Positions 14,954 to 21,839 of a stretch of DNA of 23,817 bases are shown piece by piece. The DNA comes from JBFMAI01 sp040755725 (lineage in GTDB: Bacteria; Planctomycetota; Phycisphaerae; UBA1845; Fen-1342): the NCBI GenBank assembly GCA_040755725.1, contig JBFMAI010000022.1, positions 1-23,817 on the forward strand, in the 5' to 3' direction. The translations under genes were made by a program, and so were the position numbers. The notes below the pieces were generated by a model. The model had not been told where the DNA came from, searched no databases, and worked only from the letters and a program-made list of their open reading frames with translations. Each line of letters begins with the position of its first letter. Within the stretch, counting starts at the first letter, position 1.

Positions 14954-16016
14954 TCGGGGTCGGCAGGCCGTAGCACGCGGGCGGTCCGACCCATTCACGC
15001 CAGAATCCGCGCTCCACCAGCCAGCGACGAATATCGGCGCACAGGTGGCACTTGCCCGCGTAGCCCTCCGGCCGCTCACGGTAGCCCAGCGGCACAACTC
15101 GCCGTAGCAGTTCGCCGGGCCCCCCTGTCGCCAGCGGAGCGACTACGGGATGCTGCCGCCACGTCGCGGCGAGGGTGTGCCAAACGCCTGCGACGTTCGA
15201 CCGGTTACACCCCGACGGGCACGGGTCACTACCGTCCGCCGGAGCTTCCGTGGCCCGCCCCAGGATGATCCCGGCGCAAGTGCCGGGGAAGATATTGCCA
15301 TCCGGGTCAATGTGAACGTGGCGGCTGTGGAGGACTTCGCGCTCGCAGTTCTGGTGGGCGTACGCCCCCGCCGGACCGCACGGCAACCGCGGTGCCAGAG
15401 TCGCCGCGGCGCGACCGGTGAGACGTTCCGGGTGGCGAGCCAGCGCATCCACGAAGACGGCCGTCCGCTCCTCCGCCGGCAGCGCCGCCGTGTCAGTCGG
15501 ATCGGCGTAGAAGTCCCACCAGCGCACGCGTACGCGCGTGCGTCCCAATACCTCCCGGCCGATCTCGACGCAACGGCGCACGCGCTCGAAGGGCACGAAC
15601 TGCTGGTGAAACACGTCGCTGCTGACGACCAGCTTCTGCATGCCCAACTCGTGCAGCGTTGCCAGCCGTGACCGGACCCGCTCATCCTCCGTGGCCCAGA
15701 AGGCGTTGGTCTCAACCTTCTCCAGCGGCGTCAGACCGGTCTCCCGCGCCGCGCGGATGATCTCGACGAGTCGCGGCCAGTTACCGAACGGCTCGCCCCC
15801 CGCCAGGTGGACGCGCATCGTCCGACCGTGCGCCGTCGCCAGCGCGTCCAGCGACCGCCACAACGACACCGCCGTCTCGACCGGCATCCACCCGCCCTGC
15901 TCGGGACCGGCGTGAACATAGCAGATCGCACACCGGGCGGGGCACCCATAGGTGAGCAGTAACCCGGCGAAGTCCCAAGGAGCCAATGTGTCCGGTGGCA
16001 GCGGCAGCGAGCCCAT
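14931..16016 (-). CDS. Radical SAM protein with C-terminal cysteine clusters
   Basis: This 361-aa protein (from ATG 16016) carries the radical SAM motif C25-x3-C29-x2-C32 in YGCPARCAICYVH, which binds a 4Fe-4S cluster and S-adenosylmethionine, and GGEP at 73-76. The C-terminal half has further cysteines: C213, C224, C247 (IDPDGNIFPGTC), C266, C270, C323 and C326 (KCHLC). The IDPDGNIFPGTC segment and the late cysteines resemble SPASM-type domains, which bind extra Fe-S clusters in peptide-modifying and maturase enzymes. No precursor peptide gene is obvious nearby, so the substrate is unknown. A GTG at 16112 would extend the N-terminus by 32 residues but would overlap the divergent gene; I prefer 16016, which leaves a 71-bp divergent spacer. 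No strong ribosome site decides. Confidence 0.88.
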   Translation of the reverse strand: MGSLPLPPDTLAPWDFAGLLLTYGCPARCAICYVHAGPEQGGWMPVETAVSLWRSLDALATAHGRTMRVHLAGGEPFGNWPRLVEIIRAARETGLTPLEKVETNAFWATEDERVRSRLATLHELGMQKLVVSSDVFHQQFVPFERVRRCVEIGREVLGRTRVRVRWWDFYADPTDTAALPAEERTAVFVDALARHPERLTGRAAATLAPRLPCGPAGAYAHQNCEREVLHSRHVHIDPDGNIFPGTCAGIILGRATEAPADGSDPCPSGCNRSNVAGVWHTLAATWRQHPVVAPLATGGPGELLRRVVPLGYRERPEGYAGKCHLCADIRRWLVERGFWREWVGPPACYGLPTPITAAASR

Positions 16017-16045
16017 CGCCACATTGTACGCCCCGCCGCCCGCCG

Positions 16046-16074
16046 TTGACGCCTCGGCGCCGCGGAAGTAGCGT
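16046..16074 (+). promoter_or_regulatory. Weak candidate promoter for the 16088 gene
   Basis: TTGACG (16046-16051) is a good -35; 17 bases later TAGCGT (16069-16074) is a poor -10. Transcription would begin near 16081, giving an almost leaderless mRNA, in line with the absence of a ribosome site before the ATG at 16088. Confidence 0.35.
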
Positions 16075-16087
16075 AGTCCGAGCGTTG

Positions 16088-16633
16088 ATGAAACTCCGGC
16101 TTCGTCGGACACGTGTGCGGAGCAGCAGGTTGGAGCGGCGCGGGCTGTCGGAATTGGCGCGGGGGTTGGCCCACGTCCCGCCCGACCGGCTTGTCATGCT
16201 GTTGGAGGAGCGTCTAGCGGAGGACTCCGCCTGCCCGGTGACCCGCTACTTGTTGGGGTGCCACGCGCTGGATCGCGGCCGGCCCGCAACCGCTGTCCGC
16301 CATCTGATGATCGCCCACCACATCGAGCCGCAGTTGGAGTCGGCGGTGCTGCTGGTGTTCGCCGGATTGAATTGGGTCGGCCGGCGCACGTCGCCCCTGC
16401 TGCCGATTGTGGTCGGCACATGGGACGAGTTCCATCGGCCCCCGTTTGATCGCCGCCCCCTCGAGCGTGCCCTGCTCGACGCCTTCGCCGAGGCCGATCC
16501 GGGGCTGGCGGGGATGCCGCCTCTGGCCCGCCGGCTGTGGCGGCTGCCGATCCGCACCTTGCGGGCGGAGATTCGGACCGCGGTGGGGACGCGCGACGGG
16601 GCGCTGTATCCGCTGTTGTCGGCCCCGGCCTGA
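16088..16633 (+). CDS. Hypothetical protein, 181 aa, possible TPR-like core
   Basis: I do not recognise a specific family. From the ATG at 16088 the N-terminus is very basic (MKLRLRRTRVRSSRLERRG). Residues 55-80 (YLLGCHALDRGRPATAVRHLMIAHHIEP) resemble one TPR-like helix pair. There is no signal peptide, and the short hydrophobic stretch ESAVLLVFAGL is probably a buried helix. No ribosome site precedes the ATG, so a later start (for example ATG 16196) is possible. It is followed 33 bp later by the glycosyltransferase gene and may share its transcript. Codon use matches the neighbours. Confidence 0.6.
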   Translation: MKLRLRRTRVRSSRLERRGLSELARGLAHVPPDRLVMLLEERLAEDSACPVTRYLLGCHALDRGRPATAVRHLMIAHHIEPQLESAVLLVFAGLNWVGRRTSPLLPIVVGTWDEFHRPPFDRRPLERALLDAFAEADPGLAGMPPLARRLWRLPIRTLRAEIRTAVGTRDGALYPLLSAPA

Positions 16634-16666
16634 AGTCGGTGGTCTCGATCCACGATGGGAGTGCGC

Positions 16667-17368
16667 ATGTTGCTATCCGTGGTGATGCCCGTCTACAACG
16701 AGCGGCAGACGCTGTTTGAGATCATCCGGCGCGTCCTGGCGGCCCCGGTCGGAATCGACCGGGAGCTGGTGCTCGTCGATGACGCGTCGAAGGACGGCAC
16801 GCGCGACCTGTATCCCCGGCTCCCGACGGAGTTCCCCGGGGCCGACATCCGCGTGTTTCTCCAAGCCGTGAACCAGGGCAAGGGGGCGGCGTTGCGGCGC
16901 GGGTTCGCGGAGGCCCGCGGCGACATCGTGCTGGTCCAGGACGCCGACCTGGAATACAGCCCGCAAGACTACCCCAAGCTGCTGCGGCCGATTCTCGACG
17001 GTCGGGCCGACGTGGTGTACGGCTCGCGATTCGTCGGCGGCGATGAACATCGCGTTCTGTACTTCTGGCATTACGTCGGCAACCGGCTCCTGACGCTGCT
17101 GTCGAATATGTGTACCAACCTGAACCTCACCGACATGGAAACCTGCTACAAGGTCTTCCGGGCGGAGGTGCTCCGCAACCTCCGGCTGCGCTCCAACCGC
17201 TTCGGCATCGAGCCGGAGGTCACCGCGAAGGTCGCCCGCGGACGCTGGCGCGTGTACGAGGTCGGCATCAGCTACTCGGGGCGGTCGTACGAGGAGGGCA
17301 AGAAGATCACCTGGAAAGACGGTCTCCAGGCGGTGTTCTGCATCCTGCGCTATTGGCTGGCGGACTGA
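16667..17368 (+). CDS. GT2 family glycosyltransferase (dolichyl-phosphate mannose synthase-like)
   Basis: This 233-aa protein has a GT-A fold with the signatures of polyprenyl-phosphate sugar synthases: SVVMPVYNE at the start, LVLVDDASKDGT (about 35-45), NQGKGAALRRGF, and the metal-binding QDADLEY (D92-x-D94). GSRF and the DMETCYKVFR region also fit. It lacks C-terminal membrane helices, so it is the soluble form that works at the membrane face, moving a sugar from a nucleotide donor to a lipid phosphate. I chose the ATG at 16667 because GGGAG lies five bases upstream; an ATG at 16655 would add four residues but has no ribosome site. It probably shares a transcript with the hypothetical gene before it. 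A palindromic repeat begins just after the stop. Confidence 0.93.
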   Translation: MLLSVVMPVYNERQTLFEIIRRVLAAPVGIDRELVLVDDASKDGTRDLYPRLPTEFPGADIRVFLQAVNQGKGAALRRGFAEARGDIVLVQDADLEYSPQDYPKLLRPILDGRADVVYGSRFVGGDEHRVLYFWHYVGNRLLTLLSNMCTNLNLTDMETCYKVFRAEVLRNLRLRSNRFGIEPEVTAKVARGRWRVYEVGISYSGRSYEEGKKITWKDGLQAVFCILRYWLAD

Positions 17369-17370
17369 AT

Positions 17371-17490
17371 GGTCGCGCGCGATCCGGCGGCCTAACCCCG
17401 GGGAGGGCAAGCCTCCCGGCGAGCCGCGGCTCGGCAGTCCCGGCACGCCGAAATCGCCCTCCCGCACCACGCGCTCGCGCACGACGATCG
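17371..17490. repeat. Dispersed palindromic (MITE/REP-like) element, copy B
   Basis: The same core as copy A, CGAGCCGCGGCTCG, lies at 17420-17433, enclosed by perfect 8-base arms GGGAGGGC (17401-17408) and GCCCTCCC (17456-17463). TCGCGCGCGATC (17373-17384) lies on its left, whereas in copy A it lies on the right. The element starts two bases after the glycosyltransferase stop. The rest of the 302-bp gap to the next gene shows no other feature; the right boundary near a GATCG is approximate. Confidence 0.75.
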
Positions 17491-17670
17491 ACGGCACGCA
17501 GCGCCGGGCGCCGCGGCCGGCCCGCGTGGGAACACCGGCCGTTTCTCATTGCCAACCCACCGACCGGTCGCCAGACTCGAAGAGCGCGAGGCGGTCGCCC
17601 CGGCGATGGAACCGGGCCCCGCGCGGGGATCGGGCACACCGGGGTCATGTCGGGTGTAGGAGAGGTGGCC

Positions 17671-18600
17671 ATGAAGCGCTTCCATGCATTGTGGGGTGTC
17701 GCGACGATTGTGCCGCTGGCAGGAATCGGCCCGGTCGTCATCGGGCAGGAAGTGCTGGTCCGCGATGGCGGAGCGTTCCGGCAACTCGCCTTGGCCACCG
17801 CGAGACCATTCCACGAGACGACAAACGCGATCGTGAACGTGCGCACGCTCGCCATTCCAAATTCCGACGGGCTGGCGGTATTGTGGGGTGAACTCGGGCA
17901 CCACGGCGGCGGGCCGTCCGCGTTCGATGACCGCCCGAAGTCCACCACCGCCAGGGCCCTGATGATCAACACCGCCTTTCAGTATGACTGGCACGTGACC
18001 GGGCCGAACAGCAATATGTGGCGCGACCGCCAGGGCTGGGGCATGCCCGATCTTGGCCGCCTCTACGCTAATCGCGGCAAGACGGTCGTCATCGACGAGG
18101 AGGACCTGCTGACGCCGCTGACGTTCAAGCGCTACGAGTTCTTCCTGCCGACCGGCGACCCCGAGCCGGAGTTGGCGGTGACGCTGGTCTACCGCGATCC
18201 GGCGGGTAATCCGGCCAACCAGACGCAGCACCGCATCAACGACCCCAGCCTGCGGGTGGTCTCGCCCGCCGCGGTGGAGTACTGGGGCAACCACGGGCTG
18301 CGCGACGACAACTGGTCCACGCCGGGCGGCACGCCCAACCCGAAGGACACCGTCGAGAACGTGTTCAATCTGAACCCGCAGCCGGGCGTGTGGCTCGTCG
18401 AGGTCCACGCGCACGAACTGATTCAGGACGCGCACTTGGCCACGCCGCAGCTCGATGCCGCGTACGGGCTGGTGATCCGCAGCGTGCGGCGTACGATCCG
18501 GGGCGACATTAACGGCGGCGGCCGAGTGGACTTCGGCGACATCAATCCGTTTGTGCGGTTGCTGACCAATCCGTATCGGCGTCTGGCGGTGGGAACGTGA
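17671..18600 (+). CDS. Secreted S8-peptidase C-terminal remnant with dockerin-like tag
   Basis: The 309-aa product starts at ATG 17671, with AGGAG nine bases upstream; an ATG at 17647 is possible. Residues 1-26 look like a signal peptide. From about residue 85 the sequence resembles the region following the catalytic serine of subtilisin-like (S8) peptidases: TTARALMINTAFQYDW, QGWGMPDLGRLYANR, then a jelly-roll (P-domain-like) segment at about 150-270 with LAVTLVYRDPAGNP, YWGNHGL, NWSTPGG and TVENVF. No Asp, His or Ser catalytic motif of S8 is present; only about 60 unmatched residues replace the catalytic domain. The tail GDINGGGRVDFGDINPFVRL is a single dockerin-like loop. It is therefore unlikely to be a protease; it may be a binding protein or a decayed gene. 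The reading frame is intact. Confidence 0.75.
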   Translation: MKRFHALWGVATIVPLAGIGPVVIGQEVLVRDGGAFRQLALATARPFHETTNAIVNVRTLAIPNSDGLAVLWGELGHHGGGPSAFDDRPKSTTARALMINTAFQYDWHVTGPNSNMWRDRQGWGMPDLGRLYANRGKTVVIDEEDLLTPLTFKRYEFFLPTGDPEPELAVTLVYRDPAGNPANQTQHRINDPSLRVVSPAAVEYWGNHGLRDDNWSTPGGTPNPKDTVENVFNLNPQPGVWLVEVHAHELIQDAHLATPQLDAAYGLVIRSVRRTIRGDINGGGRVDFGDINPFVRLLTNPYRRLAVGT

Positions 18601-18853
18601 TGACGAGGGGAGGTGGGAAGGGCGGTCGTTGGGCGCTGCGCGACACTCGATGGCGGCCGGGCTTCGCACCGGCCGTGGGCGCAGATGGTCGAACCGCTGC
18701 TCATGAGTGTGGCTCACCGGCCTCGGCCAAGGGAACCCGTCACCATTTTCCCGCCGCGTAGTATCGGCCCGGTAACCCCCGACACGTTACGAGCGGCCCC
18801 GAAACCGCTCCCGCGGCGATGAGACTTGTCGTTGCGGCACACCCCCGATCGCA
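18601..18853. other. Intergenic region after the S8 remnant
   Basis: No credible gene is seen. GGCCGG (18655-18660) and CCGGCC (18669-18674) form a perfect 6-bp hairpin with an 8-base loop, a possible transcript end for the S8 remnant gene. Confidence 0.3.
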
Positions 18854-18881
18854 TTGCCTTTTCACCGGCGGTCGCTATACT
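18854..18881 (+). promoter_or_regulatory. Promoter of the RRM protein gene
   Basis: TTGCCT (18854-18859) and TATACT (18876-18881) are separated by 16 bases. The -10 is one mismatch from consensus. Transcription would begin near 18888, 164 bases before the start codon. Confidence 0.6.
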
Positions 18882-18887
18882 CGGCGG

Positions 18888-19051
18888 GTGGTTGGATCTG
18901 ACGATCGGCGTCAAGGGACGCGGTTTCTCTGAAGAAAGCCCTGCCTTCTTGCCCGCTTCGGCTGCTCCTACCTTCGGGCCGGTGTCGGCCCCTTTCAACG
19001 GACCCTGAAAGCGAGCCGCGGGTCCGAGCGCCCAGAACAGGAGAAACGTGA
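18888..19051 (+). promoter_or_regulatory. Long structured 5' leader of the RRM gene
   Basis: The predicted leader is about 164 bases. It holds a perfect hairpin GGGCCG-GTGT-CGGCCC (18976-18991) followed by CTTTC, and a 5-base inverted pair AAGAA/TTCTT further upstream. The ribosome site AGGAG lies eight bases before ATG 19052. Long leaders of this size are known on cold-shock mRNAs, so temperature- or self-regulation is a reasonable guess. Confidence 0.4.
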
Positions 19052-19378
19052 ATGGGCAAGAAGTTGTATGTCGGAAACCTGGCCTTCTCAGTCACCGGAG
19101 CGGATCTCGAGCGGCTGTTCGGACAGCACGGAACGGTGCAGTCCGCCCAGGTCATCACGGACCGGGACACCGGCCGGAGCAAGGGCTTCGGCTTCGTCGA
19201 GATGGGCTCCAGTGAGGAGGCCCAGGCGGCCATCAGCGCCCTCAACGGCCAGCAACACGACGGTCGTACCCTGACCGTCAACGAAGCTCGGCCGAAGGAA
19301 GGCGGCGGCGGCGGCGGTCGCTCCGGCGGTCGCGGCGGCTATGGTGGCGGTGGTGGCGGCGGCGGACGCCGCTGGTAG
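19052..19378 (+). CDS. RRM-domain RNA-binding protein with glycine-rich tail
   Basis: This 108-aa protein is a single RNA recognition motif. RNP2 is LYVGNL (5-10) and RNP1 is KGFGFVEM (44-51); the aromatic residues Y6, F46 and F48 are in place to stack on RNA bases. The last 25 residues are almost entirely Gly and Arg (an RGG-like tail) ending in RRW. It resembles the small Rbp proteins of cyanobacteria and other bacteria, several of which are induced by cold and bind single-stranded RNA. AGGAG lies eight bases before the ATG. It is a single-gene unit with its own promoter, long leader and strong terminator hairpin. Confidence 0.95.
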   Translation: MGKKLYVGNLAFSVTGADLERLFGQHGTVQSAQVITDRDTGRSKGFGFVEMGSSEEAQAAISALNGQQHDGRTLTVNEARPKEGGGGGGRSGGRGGYGGGGGGGGRRW

Positions 19379-19409
19379 TTCCCGACCTCACAACGCGGTA
19401 AGTCGTATG

Positions 19410-19447
19410 GGTGCCACGCCGGTCACAGCCGTGATCGGCGTGGCGCC
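19410..19447 (+). terminator. Very strong terminator hairpin after the RRM gene
   Basis: Two 17-base arms (19410-19426 and 19431-19447) pair fully, with two G-U wobbles, around the 4-base loop AGCC. The arms begin GGTGCCACGCCG and end CGGCGTGGCGCC. The stem starts 31 bases after the RRM stop; only GCGTTTATG follows, so the T-run is weak. Confidence 0.7.
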
Positions 19448-19509
19448 GCGTTTATGCGCACGAGGTGGCGCGGGAGCGGGAACAGCTCGGTTAATGACGG
19501 CGGAGGTTT

Positions 19510-19546
19510 CTCCCCTCCCCTGACCCCTCCCTGGGAGGGAGGGGAG
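19510..19546. repeat. C-/G-rich hairpin with minus-strand G-quadruplex motif
   Basis: CTCCCCTCCC (19510-19519) and GGGAGGGGAG (19537-19546) are perfect 10-base arms. On the minus strand the left part reads as four G-tracts (complement of 19512-19531) with loops of 1, 3 and 1 bases, a textbook G-quadruplex pattern. It lies between the convergent RRM and yraN genes. Confidence 0.6.
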
Positions 19547-19592
19547 TCGCGCTAGGGTTGCAGCACCCCCCCGACGCCGTCGGCTGCTTGGT

Positions 19593-19642
19593 CCGCAATC
19601 CGCGCGAACCGCCAGCATTGACCCGCAATCCGCGCGAACCGC
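19593..19642. repeat. 20-base direct repeat, period 30, at the yraN stop
   Basis: CCGCAATCCGCGCGAACCGC occurs exactly at 19593-19612 and again at 19623-19642. The second copy touches the stop codon of the yraN gene. Confidence 0.8.
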
Positions 19643-20064
19643 TACTTCGTCGGCTCGAAAGCGTCCGGGAAGTGCTCAACTTGGGGCTCCCCCTTGGGCG
19701 GCACTGTCACCGCGACCACGTCGAAGCGGCACGGTTGGTCCGACCAGCGCCGCTGGCGGATCACCCACTCCGCCGCGCGCGTTATGCGACGACGCTTGTC
19801 CACGCCGACCTTGTCCTGCGGCTCGGAATACGCCCGCGAACGCAGGGTCTTTACCTCCACAAAGACCACCGTCTCGCCATCGCGCATGACCAAGTCGAGC
19901 TCACCGACCGGTGTCGAGTACCGCCGCAGAACGAGCTTGAGCCCCTGCCGACGCAGGAAGCGCTCCGCCAACCGCTCCCCATCACGGCCAAGCGCATGTC
20001 GCGGATCGTTCACGAGACCGTACCCGGTCGAGGTTCCGGTTTCCGCCGCCGGACAATCCGGCAT
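19642..20064 (-). CDS. yraN: YraN family (UPF0102) endonuclease-like protein
   Basis: This protein of about 140 aa has the YraN pattern: LGRDGERLAERFLRRQGLKLVLRR, then GELDLVMRDGETVVFVEVKTLRS, where E55, D57, E70 and K72 form the PD-(D/E)xK-like nuclease site. The family resembles Holliday-junction resolvases, but its cellular role is not settled. I start at ATG 20064; a TTG at 20079 would add five residues, and neither has a good ribosome site. It is the last gene of the rpsP-trmD-rplS operon, 127 bp after rplS, where rnhB often lies in other bacteria. A direct repeat overlaps its stop codon. Confidence 0.88.
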   Translation of the reverse strand: MPDCPAAETGTSTGYGLVNDPRHALGRDGERLAERFLRRQGLKLVLRRYSTPVGELDLVMRDGETVVFVEVKTLRSRAYSEPQDKVGVDKRRRITRAAEWVIRQRRWSDQPCRFDVVAVTVPPKGEPQVEHFPDAFEPTK

Positions 20065-20191
20065 GGCCCCGACAGGCAAACATGCGGCGGATAACGAACT
20101 CGCTGCGGCCTGCGGCGCGCCGGCCGGTGAGCGTCACCCCGCACTCTCGGTCCGGCATGAGGCCGGACGCGGCACCCGCGGCGACACCGAG

Positions 20192-20680
20192 CTACGTCGG
20201 GGAGCTGGCCACGACGGAACCCGCCGTAGCGGGCTGGGCCGACTGGGCCGCGGCGACCGCCTCCTGCGCATCGCGCAAGGCCTGGGCCTTGGCGGCCCGG
20301 GCCTGGGCCGCCGCGGCGCGGGCCGCCGCCGAGATACGGCGTTCGCGGAGCCGGCGGGCCTTGCCGACGCGGTCGCGCAGGAAATAGAGCTTGCCACGGC
20401 GGACCTTGCCGCTGCGGACCGTTTTGATGGCCGCCACGCGCGGGGAGTGGAGCGGGAAAGTCCTCTCCACGCCCTCGTTGGCGACGATGCGGCGGACGGT
20501 GAACATCTCGTCCAGGCCTTGGCCGCGGCGAGCGATGACGGTGCCCTCGAAATCCTGGAGACGTTCCTTGCCGCCCTCGACGATGCGAATGGTCACGACG
20601 ACAGTGTCGCCGATCTCGAAGTCCAGGCCGCTGGTGCGACCGTACTTCTTGTGGACTGCGTTGAACAGTGGGTTACGCAT
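20192..20680 (-). CDS. rplS: 50S ribosomal protein L19 with alanine-rich C-terminal extension
   Basis: This 162-aa protein begins MRNPLFNAVHKKYGR and has the L19 motifs FEIGDTVVVTIRIVEGGKERLQDFEGTVIARRGQGL, FTVRRI, GVERTFPLHSP and VRRGKLYFLRDRVGKARR. L19 lies at the 30S-50S interface. The family core ends near residue 118; about 44 more residues of Ala/Gln/Arg (AAARAAAAQARAAKAQALRD) follow and should form a long helix. The ATG at 20680 has GAGG seven bases upstream and lies 16 bp after trmD, fixing the start even though the frame stays open upstream. Confidence 0.96.
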   Translation of the reverse strand: MRNPLFNAVHKKYGRTSGLDFEIGDTVVVTIRIVEGGKERLQDFEGTVIARRGQGLDEMFTVRRIVANEGVERTFPLHSPRVAAIKTVRSGKVRRGKLYFLRDRVGKARRLRERRISAAARAAAAQARAAKAQALRDAQEAVAAAQSAQPATAGSVVASSPT

Positions 20681-20696
20681 CGAGCGCCTCACTTTC

Positions 20697-21479
20697 TCAA
20701 CTCGCAAGCGCTGCCTTGGCCGAAGCGCTCGATCGGGACGTGGCCCGTGAGCCGCCAGGGGTCTGAAGATCACGTGCGAAAACACGGAAGTCGGCGTGGT
20801 CCCGAAGCAGATCGGGACGCCGCCGAAGGGTACGCTCATCGGCCTGCCGTTGCCGCCAGGACGCGATCTCCCCGTGGTGCCCGGAGAGAAGCACGTCGGG
20901 GACGGCGCGGCCCTCGAACTCGCGCGGGCGGGTGTATTGGGGGTATTCGAGCCGGTCGCCCTGGAAGGACTCGTCACTGGTGCCCAGGGCGTTGCCCAAC
21001 GCGCCGGGCAGCAGCCGCACCACCGCGTCGATCAGGGCGATCGCGGCCGGCTCCCCGCCGCTCAGCACGAAGTCCCCCAAGCTGATCTCTTCGGGTTGCA
21101 GGATATCGAGGATGCGCTCGTCAAAGCCTTCGTAGTGGCCGCACAGCAGGAGCAGTCGCGGTTGCGCCGCGAGCCGCTCCGCCGTCGCCTGGGTAAACGG
21201 CCGGCCCTGCGGCGTGAGCAGAATCCGCAGGGCCGGGGTGGCATCCAGGGCTTCGACCGCCCGGACGGCATCGACGACGGGCTGACACATGAGGACCATG
21301 CCCGGGCCGCCGCCGAACGGCCGATCATCGACTTTCCTGTGGGGGTCCTGCGAGTAATCGCGGAGCTGATGGGTGTGGATCGCCGTCAGGCCGGCCTGTT
21401 GGGCGCGGCCGACGATGCTGGCCGCGAGGAACGGCGGAAACATCTCCGGGAACAGCGTAATGACGTCGATCCGCAACAT
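20697..21479 (-). CDS. trmD: tRNA (guanine-37-N1)-methyltransferase
   Basis: This 260-aa SPOUT-class enzyme methylates G37 next to the anticodon and so prevents frameshifting. Family motifs are clear: MLRIDVITLFPEMF at the start, YSQDPHRKVDDRPFGGGPGMVL, the knotted SAM-binding region LLCGHYEGFDERI and LGDFVLSGGEPAA, and LEYPQYTRPREFEG with PDVLLSGHHGEI near the end. It sits 31 bp after rpsP and 16 bp before rplS, the usual order. No good ribosome site precedes the ATG, which suggests translational coupling or weak initiation. The last 25 residues are Ser/Ala-rich and variable. Confidence 0.97.
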   Translation of the reverse strand: MLRIDVITLFPEMFPPFLAASIVGRAQQAGLTAIHTHQLRDYSQDPHRKVDDRPFGGGPGMVLMCQPVVDAVRAVEALDATPALRILLTPQGRPFTQATAERLAAQPRLLLLCGHYEGFDERILDILQPEEISLGDFVLSGGEPAAIALIDAVVRLLPGALGNALGTSDESFQGDRLEYPQYTRPREFEGRAVPDVLLSGHHGEIASWRQRQADERTLRRRPDLLRDHADFRVFARDLQTPGGSRATSRSSASAKAALAS

Positions 21480-21510
21480 ACCGGGCTGTCATGAAAGCGA
21501 CGGTGGGCGA

Positions 21511-21765
21511 TCACCGGGGCTTGATTCCCTGCTTACGCAGCAGCCGTGCTACCGTTTCGGTCGGCATGGCGCCGAGCTTGAGCCAGTGCTGAATCCGCTC
21601 GACGTTCAGCTTCAGTTGCTGCTCCGCGTCCTTGCTCTGCGGGTCGTAGGTGCCGAGTTCCTCCAGGACGCGCCCGTCGCGCGGGCAGCGGGATTCCATC
21701 GCGCTCAGGCGGTAGAAGGACCGGTGCCGGCGCCCCAACCGTTTTAATCGAAGCCGAACCGCCAT
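21511..21765 (-). CDS. rpsP: 30S ribosomal protein S16
   Basis: This 84-aa protein is S16: MAVRLRLKRLGRRHRSFYRLSAMESRCPRDGRVLEELGTYDPQ, with the VERIQHWLKLGAMPTETVARLLRKQGI helix pair. S16 stabilises 16S rRNA during 30S assembly. The ATG at 21765 has GGAG six bases upstream; the 14 codons before it are not family-like. It leads the rpsP-trmD-rplS-yraN operon from the promoter at 21840-21868. The gene normally found next, rimM, is absent: trmD follows after 31 bp. Confidence 0.97.
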   Translation of the reverse strand: MAVRLRLKRLGRRHRSFYRLSAMESRCPRDGRVLEELGTYDPQSKDAEQQLKLNVERIQHWLKLGAMPTETVARLLRKQGIKPR

Positions 21766-21839
21766 ACGACACTCCGCTGAAAGCCGCCCCCTTCCGAGCG
21801 GCTGCACGACAACCGGCCCGGAATCGGACGGAGCCCCAT

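Noticed and set aside
18826..19008. Plus-strand 60-aa ORF in the RRM leader
   Set aside because: The predicted promoter lies inside it, there is no ribosome site, and no family resemblance is seen; a short leader peptide cannot be excluded but is not supported.
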